DNA of 26,342 nt from Pseudomonadota bacterium. GTDB lineage: Bacteria > Pseudomonadota > Alphaproteobacteria > Acetobacterales > Acetobacteraceae. Of this stretch, positions 1 to 6,489 are shown piece after piece; the first letter of the stretch is position 1; each line of letters begins with the position of its first letter. Below the pieces are notes generated by a model, which had not been told where the DNA came from, did not search any database, and worked only from the letters and a program-made list of their open reading frames with translations. The translations under genes were made by a program, and so were the position numbers. The stretch is taken from positions 1-26,342 of the forward strand of contig JAJZEG010000397.1 in NCBI GenBank assembly GCA_021828605.1, given 5' to 3'.

Positions 1-56
1 ATTGACGCGCATAATGCGCGGCAATGACAAGCGTTGCTCAGCCTCGCAAACAAAGC

Positions 57-108
57 TAGAGCGCGTCAGATTGGCGCGACTGCGTCAATCTGAACATATA
101 GCGCTCTA
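57..108. repeat. Interrupted palindrome, REP-like element
   Basis: Two nested inverted repeats share one centre. The outer arms tagagcg (57-63) and cgctcta (102-108) are perfect complements, as are the inner arms tcagattg (66-73) and caatctga (86-93). The central loop is 12 nt. The element abuts codons that look like the Asn of the DTN motif of a PIN domain, so it seems to have replaced the 5' end of that gene. Short GC-rich palindromes of this kind occur as dispersed repeats in alphaproteobacterial genomes, but whether this one is repeated elsewhere cannot be seen here. Confidence 0.55.
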
Positions 109-345
109 ACATCCTGATCAGTTCCTTGCTCGCGGGCTCATCGTTGCCGGCGCATCTGATTGTGCTGTGGCGTGAAGGCCGCTTTGATGTGCTGACATCG
201 GCCAACCAGCTCGACGAGCTGATGCGTGTCACGCGCTATCCGAAAATTCGTGAACGACTGTCGCCGACTTTGGCAAGACGCAATACGCCTCGCTGCCCGC
301 ACCGCATCCGTGCTGACAACGATCCAAAACAGACCAGCGGCACGT
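108..345 (+). pseudogene. PIN-domain toxin remnant (COG1569-like)
   Basis: The frame starting at 108 reads NILISSLLAG and continues through LWREGRFDVLTSANQLDEL to RYPKIRERL. This is the first half of a PIN-domain ribonuclease of the 'putative toxin, PIN family' type (start of the DTN motif, helix, then the typical EL-x-RV-x-RYPKI segment). The Met and the first Asp of the active site are missing: an in-frame stop lies at 99-101 just before the Asn. After about 273 the similarity moves to another frame (DAIRLAARTASVL), which suggests a frameshift. The conserved C-terminal catalytic Asp region (D-x-x-D, TGD) is not found. The gene is therefore judged dead. No antitoxin gene is visible, although the window starts just upstream. 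Family identification is from motif memory. Confidence 0.6.
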
Positions 346-435
346 CGCGACCCTGTGCAAAAACCTATTGTCGTCTCTGCTACATCCAGCCGGGAAAGCC
401 CCAAATTTATTTAACGACGAACCCGGACATCGCCC

Positions 436-813
436 ATGACCATCAACCCATACAATGATTTCCGCCTTCAATTCCAACGGTGCGAAAATGCCGTTCTCAT
501 CGTCCTCTGGGGCTGCGGGATCATCGGCTGGGCAATAACCATTTGGTTAGGGTTCGCACGATATATCGCCTCACCCCTGGGGATCATCGATATCATCGGC
601 CCTGCGCTGCTCGGATATTCCGCCATCGTTGGGCTAAAACGCTGGCCCACATGGAAATTCCCAGCCCTCTATCTCTGCGCCTTTACCGCATTCTCTTTGT
701 TGAATTGCGCATTTTTGCTATTCCGATTGCCACTGACATCCTATATCCTGGCGATCGTAATTTATCTCGTCATTTTGATCGGCGGACGGTCCTACTGGCC
801 CAAGCCAAGCTAG
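436..813 (+). CDS. Four-helix integral membrane protein, unknown
   Basis: This is a 125-residue protein with four hydrophobic stretches at roughly residues 18-38, 45-63, 72-92 and 99-116, separated by short polar turns (FARY, LKRWPTWK, RLPLTS). The N-terminus is polar (MTINPYNDF) with no signal peptide, and the C-terminus is GGRSYWPKPS. I do not recognise a family. The ATG at 436 is the only start that keeps the short polar leader. No strong Shine-Dalgarno precedes it. It is followed after 46 nt by a second small membrane gene on the same strand, and the two may be cotranscribed. The sequence is less GC-rich than the rest of the window, like its neighbours. Confidence 0.65.
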   Translation: MTINPYNDFRLQFQRCENAVLIVLWGCGIIGWAITIWLGFARYIASPLGIIDIIGPALLGYSAIVGLKRWPTWKFPALYLCAFTAFSLLNCAFLLFRLPLTSYILAIVIYLVILIGGRSYWPKPS

Positions 814-859
814 GCCAAGAGCGCCCCTAAAATTTGCAACCAATTATGAGGATACTACG

Positions 860-1039
860 ATGGTGCATAAAAAATCTTTCTTGCTTATCCCCGCGTCGTG
901 GCTGATTATCGGCATCTCAACCCTGTTGCGCGGCGGATATCTGCATCTCATTCTCGGCATGATAGTAATACTCGGCGCAGTTTTGGTATCAATCGGCCTT
1001 GTCTATGACCTTCGCAAAAAATCGTCTCGGCGGATATGA
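860..1039 (+). CDS. Small two-helix membrane protein (59 aa), unknown
   Basis: ATG at 860, stop TGA at 1037-1039. The protein starts MVHKKSFLLIPASWLIIGIS, has a short RGG turn, a second helix (about residues 28-48, LHLILGMIVILGAVLVSIGL) and a basic tail (YDLRKKSSRRI). This is a classic small membrane protein layout with the basic end predicted cytoplasmic. A good Shine-Dalgarno, GAGG at 848-851, lies 8 nt before the ATG, which supports translation. The gene is easily missed because of its size. No family is recognised. Its position directly after the 125-residue membrane protein suggests one transcript. Confidence 0.6.
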   Translation: MVHKKSFLLIPASWLIIGISTLLRGGYLHLILGMIVILGAVLVSIGLVYDLRKKSSRRI

Positions 1040-1079
1040 AGCCCGCCGAACTCTCTGCGGTAACCAGGGTGAAGTTGGT

Positions 1080-1192
1080 ATGAAAAAAGCGCTTACTGGC
1101 CATTCATTGCCGGACTATCCCTCTCACTATTAGGAATATTAGGCTTTTCTCTTTTGCCACTCAGAAGTTTTTTATTTAACAAAACAACATAG
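1080..1192 (+). pseudogene. Third small membrane ORF, frameshifted at an A6 run
   Basis: The ATG at 1080 is followed by a run of six A (1083-1088), and its own frame stops after 17 codons. Adding one A gives an open frame of 37 residues: MKKSAYWP, then a single strongly hydrophobic helix (FIAGLSLSLLGILGFSLLPL), then a short tail ending at TAG 1190-1192. The hydrophobic helix in the shifted frame is convincing. The gene is therefore either a recent single-base loss, a base-calling error in a homopolymer, or a case of transcriptional slippage. No ATG exists in the shifted frame between the preceding stop (1070-1072) and the helix. The ribosome site is weak (aggg at about 1066). Confidence 0.4.
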
Positions 1193-1265
1193 ACCAACCA
1201 AATCGCCCATGAGTTTCTGACCTCATCAGGGCGCAGAACTTATTCGTTGGAATTTCTACCTTTCG

Positions 1266-2021
1266 TCAAGCAACGGACGCCGCAGATAAAAACGACATAT
1301 CAGGTGCATCGTCTTGAATGACATAACCGGCCTGGGCCAAAATGTTATAATAAGCCCCCATTGCGGCCTTATCTTTCACAACGGCGATGGTTTTGGGTGC
1401 GTTGTCCAACAGTTTCAGGTCATTGAATTTGGTCGAGGTGGTGAAAACGGAAGCGTGGTGATTTGAGACAACATCAAAAACAGCCTCACGCCCGTCGATG
1501 TGAACCAGAGCCGAGACGTTCCAGTCATTGGTTGAAAAACCCGCTATCAGTTTTTCCGATTCGACCCTATTCTCGCCAAATAGATGCTTAAGCCTCGCGG
1601 TAAGGCTTATCAGTATGTCGCTCTCAGACTGCCTCTGAGCACGATCAACAATAGCATGAGCGATATAGTGAGAAGCCCATCCAATATCCGCAATAACCGG
1701 CGCAAGTTCACCTAGGCTACACACGCTATACACCTCTTCTCCCGCAATAAGGGCCCCCGTCCTTTCGGCTGCGCGCTTTGCGGTACGGTTAAAAAGTGCA
1801 TCGCCACCAACAAGCTCAATCTCTCGGTGGGCCATAGCCCAGTCGGTTACGCGGTATTCGTGATCGCGCTGAGAGATGCGCAAACAGACAGAAGAGCCAC
1901 TAGGATAGTATAGCGGCAGCGAGACAAACACAGCATCGCCGTCCGGCTTCACCGAGACGAGCTGACGCAACGCGGCCTCAGCGGCGTCGCGCAGGTCAGA
2001 ATTTGCAGTTTCAGCAATCAT
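1266..2021 (-). CDS. DUF1828-like protein, unknown function
   Basis: The protein is 251 residues from the ATG at 2021; an in-frame ATG at 2042 would add seven residues. I chose 2021 because the upstream gene's TGA (2023-2021) shares its A with this ATG (TGATG), a typical coupled junction. The N-terminal 100 residues (VFVSLPLYYPSGSSVCL, then YRVTDWA) fit the pattern of DUF1828: a beta-rich unit with a 'pleasing' hydrophobic strand pair and a TD motif. The C-terminal half (FSTNDWNVSALVHIDGREAVFDVV, then KTIAVVKDKAA) resembles the DUF1829-type region, with alternating strands and a D/E-x-K-like arrangement that could be nuclease-like; that last point is inference. No signal peptide, no membrane helix. 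It is the second gene of a two-gene unit and converges on the small membrane genes. Confidence 0.65.
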   Translation of the reverse strand: MIAETANSDLRDAAEAALRQLVSVKPDGDAVFVSLPLYYPSGSSVCLRISQRDHEYRVTDWAMAHREIELVGGDALFNRTAKRAAERTGALIAGEEVYSVCSLGELAPVIADIGWASHYIAHAIVDRAQRQSESDILISLTARLKHLFGENRVESEKLIAGFSTNDWNVSALVHIDGREAVFDVVSNHHASVFTTSTKFNDLKLLDNAPKTIAVVKDKAAMGAYYNILAQAGYVIQDDAPDMSFLSAASVA

Positions 2022-2587
2022 CACAGTAACTTCCGAAACCAATTAGGCTCTGGTATTTTCTCAACACCCACGACATTAAACTCGGCACCCAAAAAAGCAA
2101 GTAAATTATTGAAAGTGTTAATAATTATAGGAATTTCAGACGCAACCGGCAGGTTCGAGGGGCGCATTATTCCAAGGGATTCATCCCAGTTCATGAGAAA
2201 AGGGTGAACGTGGGAACCGGTGATGGATCTTGGCAGATCATGCAGTTTTGCTAAGGGTCGCTCGTTCCTGTGGGTTGCTGCGATAGGGCGCCAGTCTATG
2301 CGGCAAAGCGGCAACCTGGCCCGAAGATGGGCTTGTCCCATTTCAATCTGGAACGTGACGGCTTCGTTTGGCCGATTTTCATAACAAACGCCGCGCAGAA
2401 AGAGCCCTTGTTCAGTCACGCCGTTAATCTCCAACGGAGACAGCCAGCCGATTTTTTGGGTCTCCGGCTGGGGCAATGACCACGAAACCGCCGAAACCAG
2501 CTTTTTTTCGGACTTCATGATCCTGTGATACGGCTTCAACATTAATCGAATAGAAGCATAGGCCCGTTGAAAAAGCGAGGCACTCAC
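2021..2587 (-). CDS. Hypothetical protein, partner of DUF1828-like gene
   Basis: The open frame runs from a GTG at 2587 (188 aa). An ATG at 2518 gives a 165-residue protein starting MKSEKKLVSAVSW, with AGGA just upstream but only 2 nt away; an ATG at 2542 is a third option. The start is unresolved. The body is soluble and beta-rich, with conserved-looking features LCRIDWRPIAATHRN, GSHVHPFLMNW and a C-terminal FRKLL. The two histidines in GSHVHP and the RxDW motif could be functional, but I recognise no family. The stop overlaps the next gene's start by one base, so the two are almost certainly translated together and probably act together. Confidence 0.6.
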   Translation of the reverse strand: MSASLFQRAYASIRLMLKPYHRIMKSEKKLVSAVSWSLPQPETQKIGWLSPLEINGVTEQGLFLRGVCYENRPNEAVTFQIEMGQAHLRARLPLCRIDWRPIAATHRNERPLAKLHDLPRSITGSHVHPFLMNWDESLGIMRPSNLPVASEIPIIINTFNNLLAFLGAEFNVVGVEKIPEPNWFRKLL

Positions 2588-2619
2588 ACCCGTATCATTT
2601 TCCCCTTCCGCCTGCCGCT

Positions 2620-2638
2620 TCCTATGTCATAAATTAAC
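2620..2638. repeat. 19-nt repeated element, copy B
   Basis: tcctatgtcataaattaac matches 4497-4515 at 17 of 19 positions, in the same orientation, with similar C- and T-rich sequence before it. Copy B lies just upstream of the minus-strand hypothetical gene ending at 2021. Could be a promoter or operator; function not shown. Confidence 0.4.
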
Positions 2639-2684
2639 ATCATATTAGAAACCACCAGCCCCACCGGCGTACCCACCCCCCCGC

Positions 2685-2876
2685 TTATTTCGCCGCCCCC
2701 GGCGGCGGCGCAAGCTTACCCACATGGATCAGAATCGTATTGCCATGGGTCAACAAACTATGCGGCGACCGCACATGACACGCCCGATCATCGCCGCGCC
2801 GATTAATCACAATCGTGCAGCCCGACAGCATCACCACCGAACCCACCAACAAAATCGGCAAGACCCACCGCATCAT
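2685..2876 (-). CDS. Small predicted lipoprotein (63 aa)
   Basis: The frame is open from 2939, but the ATG at 2876 is preferred. It has AAGGA 7 nt upstream and begins a clear lipoprotein signal: MMRWVLPILLVGSVVMLSGC, with the lipobox LSGC at the end. After the Cys comes TIVINRRGDD, then a His-containing stretch (RACHVRSPHSLLTHGNTILIH) and PPPGAAK at the end. The mature part is only about 43 residues. Function unknown; it would sit at the membrane facing the periplasm. The sequence after the Cys (C-TIVIN) closely matches that of the larger lipoprotein encoded just upstream (C-AIIIN), which suggests common origin of the N-termini. Confidence 0.6.
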   Translation of the reverse strand: MMRWVLPILLVGSVVMLSGCTIVINRRGDDRACHVRSPHSLLTHGNTILIHVGKLAPPPGAAK

Positions 2877-2932
2877 CTGTCGTCCTTTCAAATTATCCCA
2901 CACGGCACCCGCTGCCACCCGACCCGCTTTGC

Positions 2933-4360
2933 CTACCACTCGACATAAACCACCGCGCGCGCTCCAGCCCCGCCAGGCGCGCCGACGGTGAAATTGCCAC
3001 CACCGCCGCCGCCCGCGCCGAAACCAGCGCCGCCCAACCCGCCTTGCGCCCCGTGCGGCGCAAGACCATTCGCACCGGCATCAGCCCGCTCGGCGGCATG
3101 CGGCCCTCGATCTTCGATCAACACCCCACCACCGCCGCCCCCGCCGCCGCCGCCATACCCGATCTGATCGTCGCCATAAAACCCGCCGCGCCCGCTAGCA
3201 CCCGGCTCCATTATCATCTGTTGGAAATCAAAGTTTGGAAAAACGCGCCCGGCGCCGCCCGGCAAACCTTGTACCGGATCGGTCGGATCGGTCCCCGCCT
3301 GACCCGCCATCCCGCGCGCGCCATTGCTGCCGCCCGCCCCACCCGCCCCGCCGTGATACCCGAACTGATAGGTGCCCCCCCCACCCCCCCCACCGCCCCC
3401 ACTTCCCAAACCCAGCATCGGCGCAGGAGCACCGCGCGCACCCCCCACAATCGAGCCGCCCCGATCCGCCCCGCCACCCCCGCCACCGCGCGCGATCAGC
3501 GCACCAAAAAGCGAGGCACCGCCGTTAGCACCGGCCATTCCGAATGTGCCGCCCGCCGACCCGCCTTGGCCAACCGCGATTTTGATCGGCAGCGATTTCG
3601 CTCCAGGCGCAACCTGCACCATTCGCACCCGAATTGCGCCCGACGCCCCGCCCTGGCCGCCAATCCCCTCACCAACCGACGCCGAACCCGCCCCGCCGCC
3701 GCCCACCAGCAGAACATGCAGTCGCGTCACGCCCGGCGGCGCTGTCCAGGTGCCGGTCACCCACTGCGGATAGCTCTGACACGCGCCGGGCACGCGCGCG
3801 CCAAACAGCGCGCAACCATGCGCCCCAACCGCAACCCCGGTCGAAACCGGCACGGGCTTGCGCGGCACCGGAGGGGGCATCTTGCCAATCGCCGCGCCAC
3901 CGATCGCGATCTGCACCATCTGCCCGCCAGGCCGCGGCATTGGGGGCATCCGCGTCGGGGGCAACGCCATCGGGGGCAACGCCATCGGGGACATCGCCAT
4001 CGGCGGCAGCGCGATCACCGGCGTCATCGAGGGCGGCACCAGATCAATCACCAGATTACGCCCGCCTCCCTCAGCGGCAATGATTGTCGTCGTCGCCAGG
4101 GGTCGGAACGGACCATGATCCCGCAGGGGCGGTTGCGCGGCCGACGAAGGCGAAACCGATGGCGCCCCGCGCAAAGCAGCCGGTTGAACACCGGCCCGAT
4201 GCGCAACAGACGCATGCGCATCAGACGCATACGCACCCGATGCAGGCGCGGAGGGTCGATGCGGCGCCTGATTGATAATAATCGCACATCCAGGCAAAGC
4301 CGCCAGCGCGATAACCAAACCTGAATAGCCTACCGCGCGGATCACATAGATTATGTTCAT
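2933..4360 (-). CDS. Gly-rich predicted lipoprotein (475 aa)
   Basis: Open from 4414; the ATG at 4360 begins a signal peptide, MNIIYVIRAVGYSGLVIALA, ending in LPGC (lipobox) followed by AIIIN. Residues about 30-130 are Ala/Ser/Pro-rich and low complexity, then a Met-Pro repeat (MALPP twice, PMPRPGG). From about residue 200 comes a domain starting WVTGTWTAPPGVTRLHVLLV and then GGGGAG. This is the pattern of the glycine-rich domain found in phage tail-fibre-like and surface proteins (W-x-x-P-x-G-V-x-x-hydrophobic strand, then Gly runs). The rest is Gly-rich up to a terminal VVYVEW strand. Likely an outer-surface or periplasmic structural protein. Codons are dominated by GGC/GGG, making long G runs on the coding strand. 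No convincing Shine-Dalgarno at 4360. Confidence 0.55.
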   Translation of the reverse strand: MNIIYVIRAVGYSGLVIALAALPGCAIIINQAPHRPSAPASGAYASDAHASVAHRAGVQPAALRGAPSVSPSSAAQPPLRDHGPFRPLATTTIIAAEGGGRNLVIDLVPPSMTPVIALPPMAMSPMALPPMALPPTRMPPMPRPGGQMVQIAIGGAAIGKMPPPVPRKPVPVSTGVAVGAHGCALFGARVPGACQSYPQWVTGTWTAPPGVTRLHVLLVGGGGAGSASVGEGIGGQGGASGAIRVRMVQVAPGAKSLPIKIAVGQGGSAGGTFGMAGANGGASLFGALIARGGGGGGADRGGSIVGGARGAPAPMLGLGSGGGGGGGGGTYQFGYHGGAGGAGGSNGARGMAGQAGTDPTDPVQGLPGGAGRVFPNFDFQQMIMEPGASGRGGFYGDDQIGYGGGGGGGGGGVLIEDRGPHAAERADAGANGLAPHGAQGGLGGAGFGAGGGGGGNFTVGAPGGAGARAVVYVEW

Positions 4361-4496
4361 GAAATTATCTATCTTGAGAGGACGATGCCACAATCGTAAC
4401 AAGTTCTCTACCACTGTACCCGTATAACGCCAAGTCTGTTAGAAAAATTTCATCATCCAACCGAGCCCCAAACTTTCCCCTTTCGCAGATGCGGCC

Positions 4497-4515
4497 TCCT
4501 ATGCCATAAACTAAC
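4497..4515. repeat. 19-nt repeated element, copy A
   Basis: tcctatgccataaactaac, 17 of 19 identical to 2620-2638. It lies 3 nt before the ATG of the Pro-rich gene (4519) on the plus strand and 137 nt upstream of the Gly-rich lipoprotein start on the minus strand. A promoter-type -10 region for either strand is possible. Confidence 0.4.
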
Positions 4516-4518
4516 GCA

Positions 4519-5154
4519 ATGTCAGAATCTACCGCAATCCCCGCACCGGTCGCCCACCTCAACACCGTCCTGATCGAGCTGAAACGCCTCATTTTTGGCG
4601 TCGGCCATCAGGTCGGTGTTGAATGCGCTGTGCTGACTCTGCTCTGCACCCGCCTTGATCGTCTGCGCCACCGGCTGCACCGCCTGCTCACCCGCCCGAC
4701 CCCGCCCGCCGCGCCATCCCCCACCACCAACCCAAGCCGCGCCACGCAACCCGACTCCCCCGCCGCACCCAACCCCACAATCAAACTCCCCAGCGGCAAA
4801 CAATGGCTGCTGAAACTCCTGCCGCATTTCCTGATCAACAGCGCGCGCGGCCATGTCGTCCATTTCATCCATCAACCCGAAACCATCGCCAGCGCCGCGC
4901 AAACTCCGCAACTCGCGGCCCAGGTTTTCCGCCCGCTCTGCCGCTTCTTTTCGATCCCAATGCCGCTCTATCTCCAACTCCCATCCCGCCCGCGCAAACC
5001 GCGTCCACCACATTTGCGCAAACCCAAACCCAAACCCATCAAACCGCCCAAACCCCCCGAACCCACCTTCCTCGACTATCTCCTGGCCAAATACCCACCC
5101 ACCGACAATTTCGTGCCCGCCACCAGCCAAATAAGAAAAATCTTCTCCCGGTAA
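4519..5154 (+). CDS. Pro-rich hypothetical protein, Acetobacteraceae-type
   Basis: The protein has 211 residues. The N-terminal helix region (VAHLNTVLIELKRLIFGVGH, then ECAVLTLLCTRLDRLRHRL) is followed by a Pro/Thr-rich linker (about 60-90). A second helical region holds LPSGKQWLLKLLPHFL and AAQVFRPLCRFFSI (about 92-148), then a Lys-Pro-rich segment, and a C-terminus with TFLDYLLAKYPP. Proteins with this order (helix, Pro linker, 'RPLCR' motif, basic Pro tail) are, from memory, common in acetic-acid-type bacteria and have no known role. No signal peptide. The start is the first ATG in the frame and has a weak ribosome site. The minus-strand frame over the same DNA is Gly-rich low complexity and is rejected. 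Confidence 0.55.
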   Translation: MSESTAIPAPVAHLNTVLIELKRLIFGVGHQVGVECAVLTLLCTRLDRLRHRLHRLLTRPTPPAAPSPTTNPSRATQPDSPAAPNPTIKLPSGKQWLLKLLPHFLINSARGHVVHFIHQPETIASAAQTPQLAAQVFRPLCRFFSIPMPLYLQLPSRPRKPRPPHLRKPKPKPIKPPKPPEPTFLDYLLAKYPPTDNFVPATSQIRKIFSR

Positions 5155-5213
5155 GGAGCGAATAATCACGCCCAAATCATTACGTGTCCGAAATAAAAAA
5201 AGGAGCAAGAGTG

Positions 5214-5235
5214 GCCTGATTGCTCGAAATCAGGC
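5214..5235. promoter_or_regulatory. Perfect 8-bp hairpin in the leader of the anion permease gene
   Basis: gcctgatt (5214-5221) pairs perfectly with aatcaggc (5228-5235) across a 6-nt loop, 12 nt before the ATG at 5248. The only purine-rich ribosome-site candidate (agg in the right arm, then aaag) lies in or next to the 3' arm, so folding could reduce initiation. There is no T-run after it, so a simple intrinsic terminator is unlikely. A control role is inference. Confidence 0.35.
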
Positions 5236-5247
5236 AAAGCATGTCCC

Positions 5248-6489
5248 ATGAGTTCTTTAGCGCATCCGGTACAAATCGCCGCGATTCTGATATTCGCGGT
5301 CACCTATTTCGGTGTCGCGCGCGGTCGGCTGCCTTTCCTGCGGCTGGATCGGGCCGCCATCGCCTTTTGCGGCGCTGCTTTGATGATCGGCGTTGGCGCC
5401 TTGCCGCTCGCGCGCGCCTATCAGGCGATCAGCGGCAACACCATTGCGTTGCTCTTCGGCATGATGCTGCTCGCTGCCGGCCTGCGTCATGCGGGTTTTT
5501 TCACGCTGATCACCGATCTCGCGCGCCGTCGCGCCAATCATCCTCTGGCGTTGCTCGCCGCCATTATCGCCATTGCCGGGATTTTGTCGGCGTTCCTGGT
5601 CAATGACACGATTTGCGTGGTGCTGGCGCCGCTTTTGCTCGACATCACCCACAGCCTCAAGCGCCATCCCCTGCCTTATTTGCTGGCTCTCTCCGCCAGC
5701 GCGAATATCGGCTCGGTCGCGACCATCACCGGCAATCCGCAAGACATCATCATCGCCAGCCTGTCAGGCATCAGCTATGGGCGCTTCGCGACCTCACTCG
5801 CCCCGGTCGCCATCGTGGGGCTGCTGCTCACTTTCGGCCTGATCGCCGGATTATTCCGCAAAACCCTGCTCGCCCCCACCGAGCCGCCTGACACCCAACA
5901 TCCATCCCCCAAATTTCACCTCATTTTAATGGTCAAATCCCTGATCCTGCTCTTGGGGTTCGTCGCCGCCTGCTTTGCTGGCATGCCGCCCAGCGAAGCC
6001 GCCTTGATCGCCGCCGCCTTGCTTCTGCTCACCCCCGGCCTGCGGAGCGAGATCCTGCTCACCGGCGTCGATTGGTCGCTGCTGATCATGTTTGTTGGCC
6101 TGTTCATCGTGATTGCCGGTCTGCAAGCCGCCGTCATTACCCCCAGCCTGATCCATCGCATCGCGGCCCTGCATCCAGGCCGCCCCGGCCTGCTGGTGCC
6201 AATCACCGCGATCCTGTCGAACCTGATCAATAATGTGCCAACAATTTTGGTGCTCAAACCCTTCATCGCCGCTCTGGCCAACCCGGATCGCGCCTGGCTG
6301 CTGGTCGCGATGGCCGCGACTTTCGCCGGCAACCTGACCCTCCTGGGCTCGGTCGCCAATTTGATCGTCGCCGAAGCCGCGCGGGCTCAGGGCATTACGC
6401 TCCGCTTCTCCGATTATCTACGCCTCGGTATTCCGCTCACTCTGATCACCCTGATCATCGGCACGCTCTATCTGGTGTTCGTGTCATAA
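5248..6489 (+). CDS. ArsB/SLC13-type anion permease
   Basis: The 413-residue protein has about 10-11 hydrophobic helices and belongs to the ion transporter (CitMHS/ArsB/NhaD) superfamily. Diagnostic segments are FLVND (residues 116-120) in the first helical hairpin and SANIGSVATITGNPQDI (151-167), the signature region of ArsB and YbiR-like permeases. The second repeat has SNLINNVPTILVLKP (about 326-340). The substrate cannot be told: arsenite, a dicarboxylate or another anion are possible, and no arsR or arsC gene is adjacent. The ATG at 5248 is the first in frame. The gene overlaps the end of plsC on the other strand by 22 nt (convergent). Confidence 0.8.
   Translation: MSSLAHPVQIAAILIFAVTYFGVARGRLPFLRLDRAAIAFCGAALMIGVGALPLARAYQAISGNTIALLFGMMLLAAGLRHAGFFTLITDLARRRANHPLALLAAIIAIAGILSAFLVNDTICVVLAPLLLDITHSLKRHPLPYLLALSASANIGSVATITGNPQDIIIASLSGISYGRFATSLAPVAIVGLLLTFGLIAGLFRKTLLAPTEPPDTQHPSPKFHLILMVKSLILLLGFVAACFAGMPPSEAALIAAALLLLTPGLRSEILLTGVDWSLLIMFVGLFIVIAGLQAAVITPSLIHRIAALHPGRPGLLVPITAILSNLINNVPTILVLKPFIAALANPDRAWLLVAMAATFAGNLTLLGSVANLIVAEAARAQGITLRFSDYLRLGIPLTLITLIIGTLYLVFVS

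Noticed and set aside
3044..4324. Long plus-strand Arg/Pro-rich ORF
   Set aside because: It is the antisense of the Gly-rich lipoprotein gene; its composition is the expected mirror of GGC/GGT codons, and no signal or domain is present.
4522..5208. Minus-strand Gly-rich ORF of 228 codons
   Set aside because: Antisense of the Pro-rich hypothetical gene; low complexity. The plus frame has helices and the conserved-looking RPLCR segment.
5248..6489. Arsenite resistance operon
   Set aside because: Only an ArsB-like permease is present. There is no arsR, arsC or arsA nearby, so the substrate is left open.
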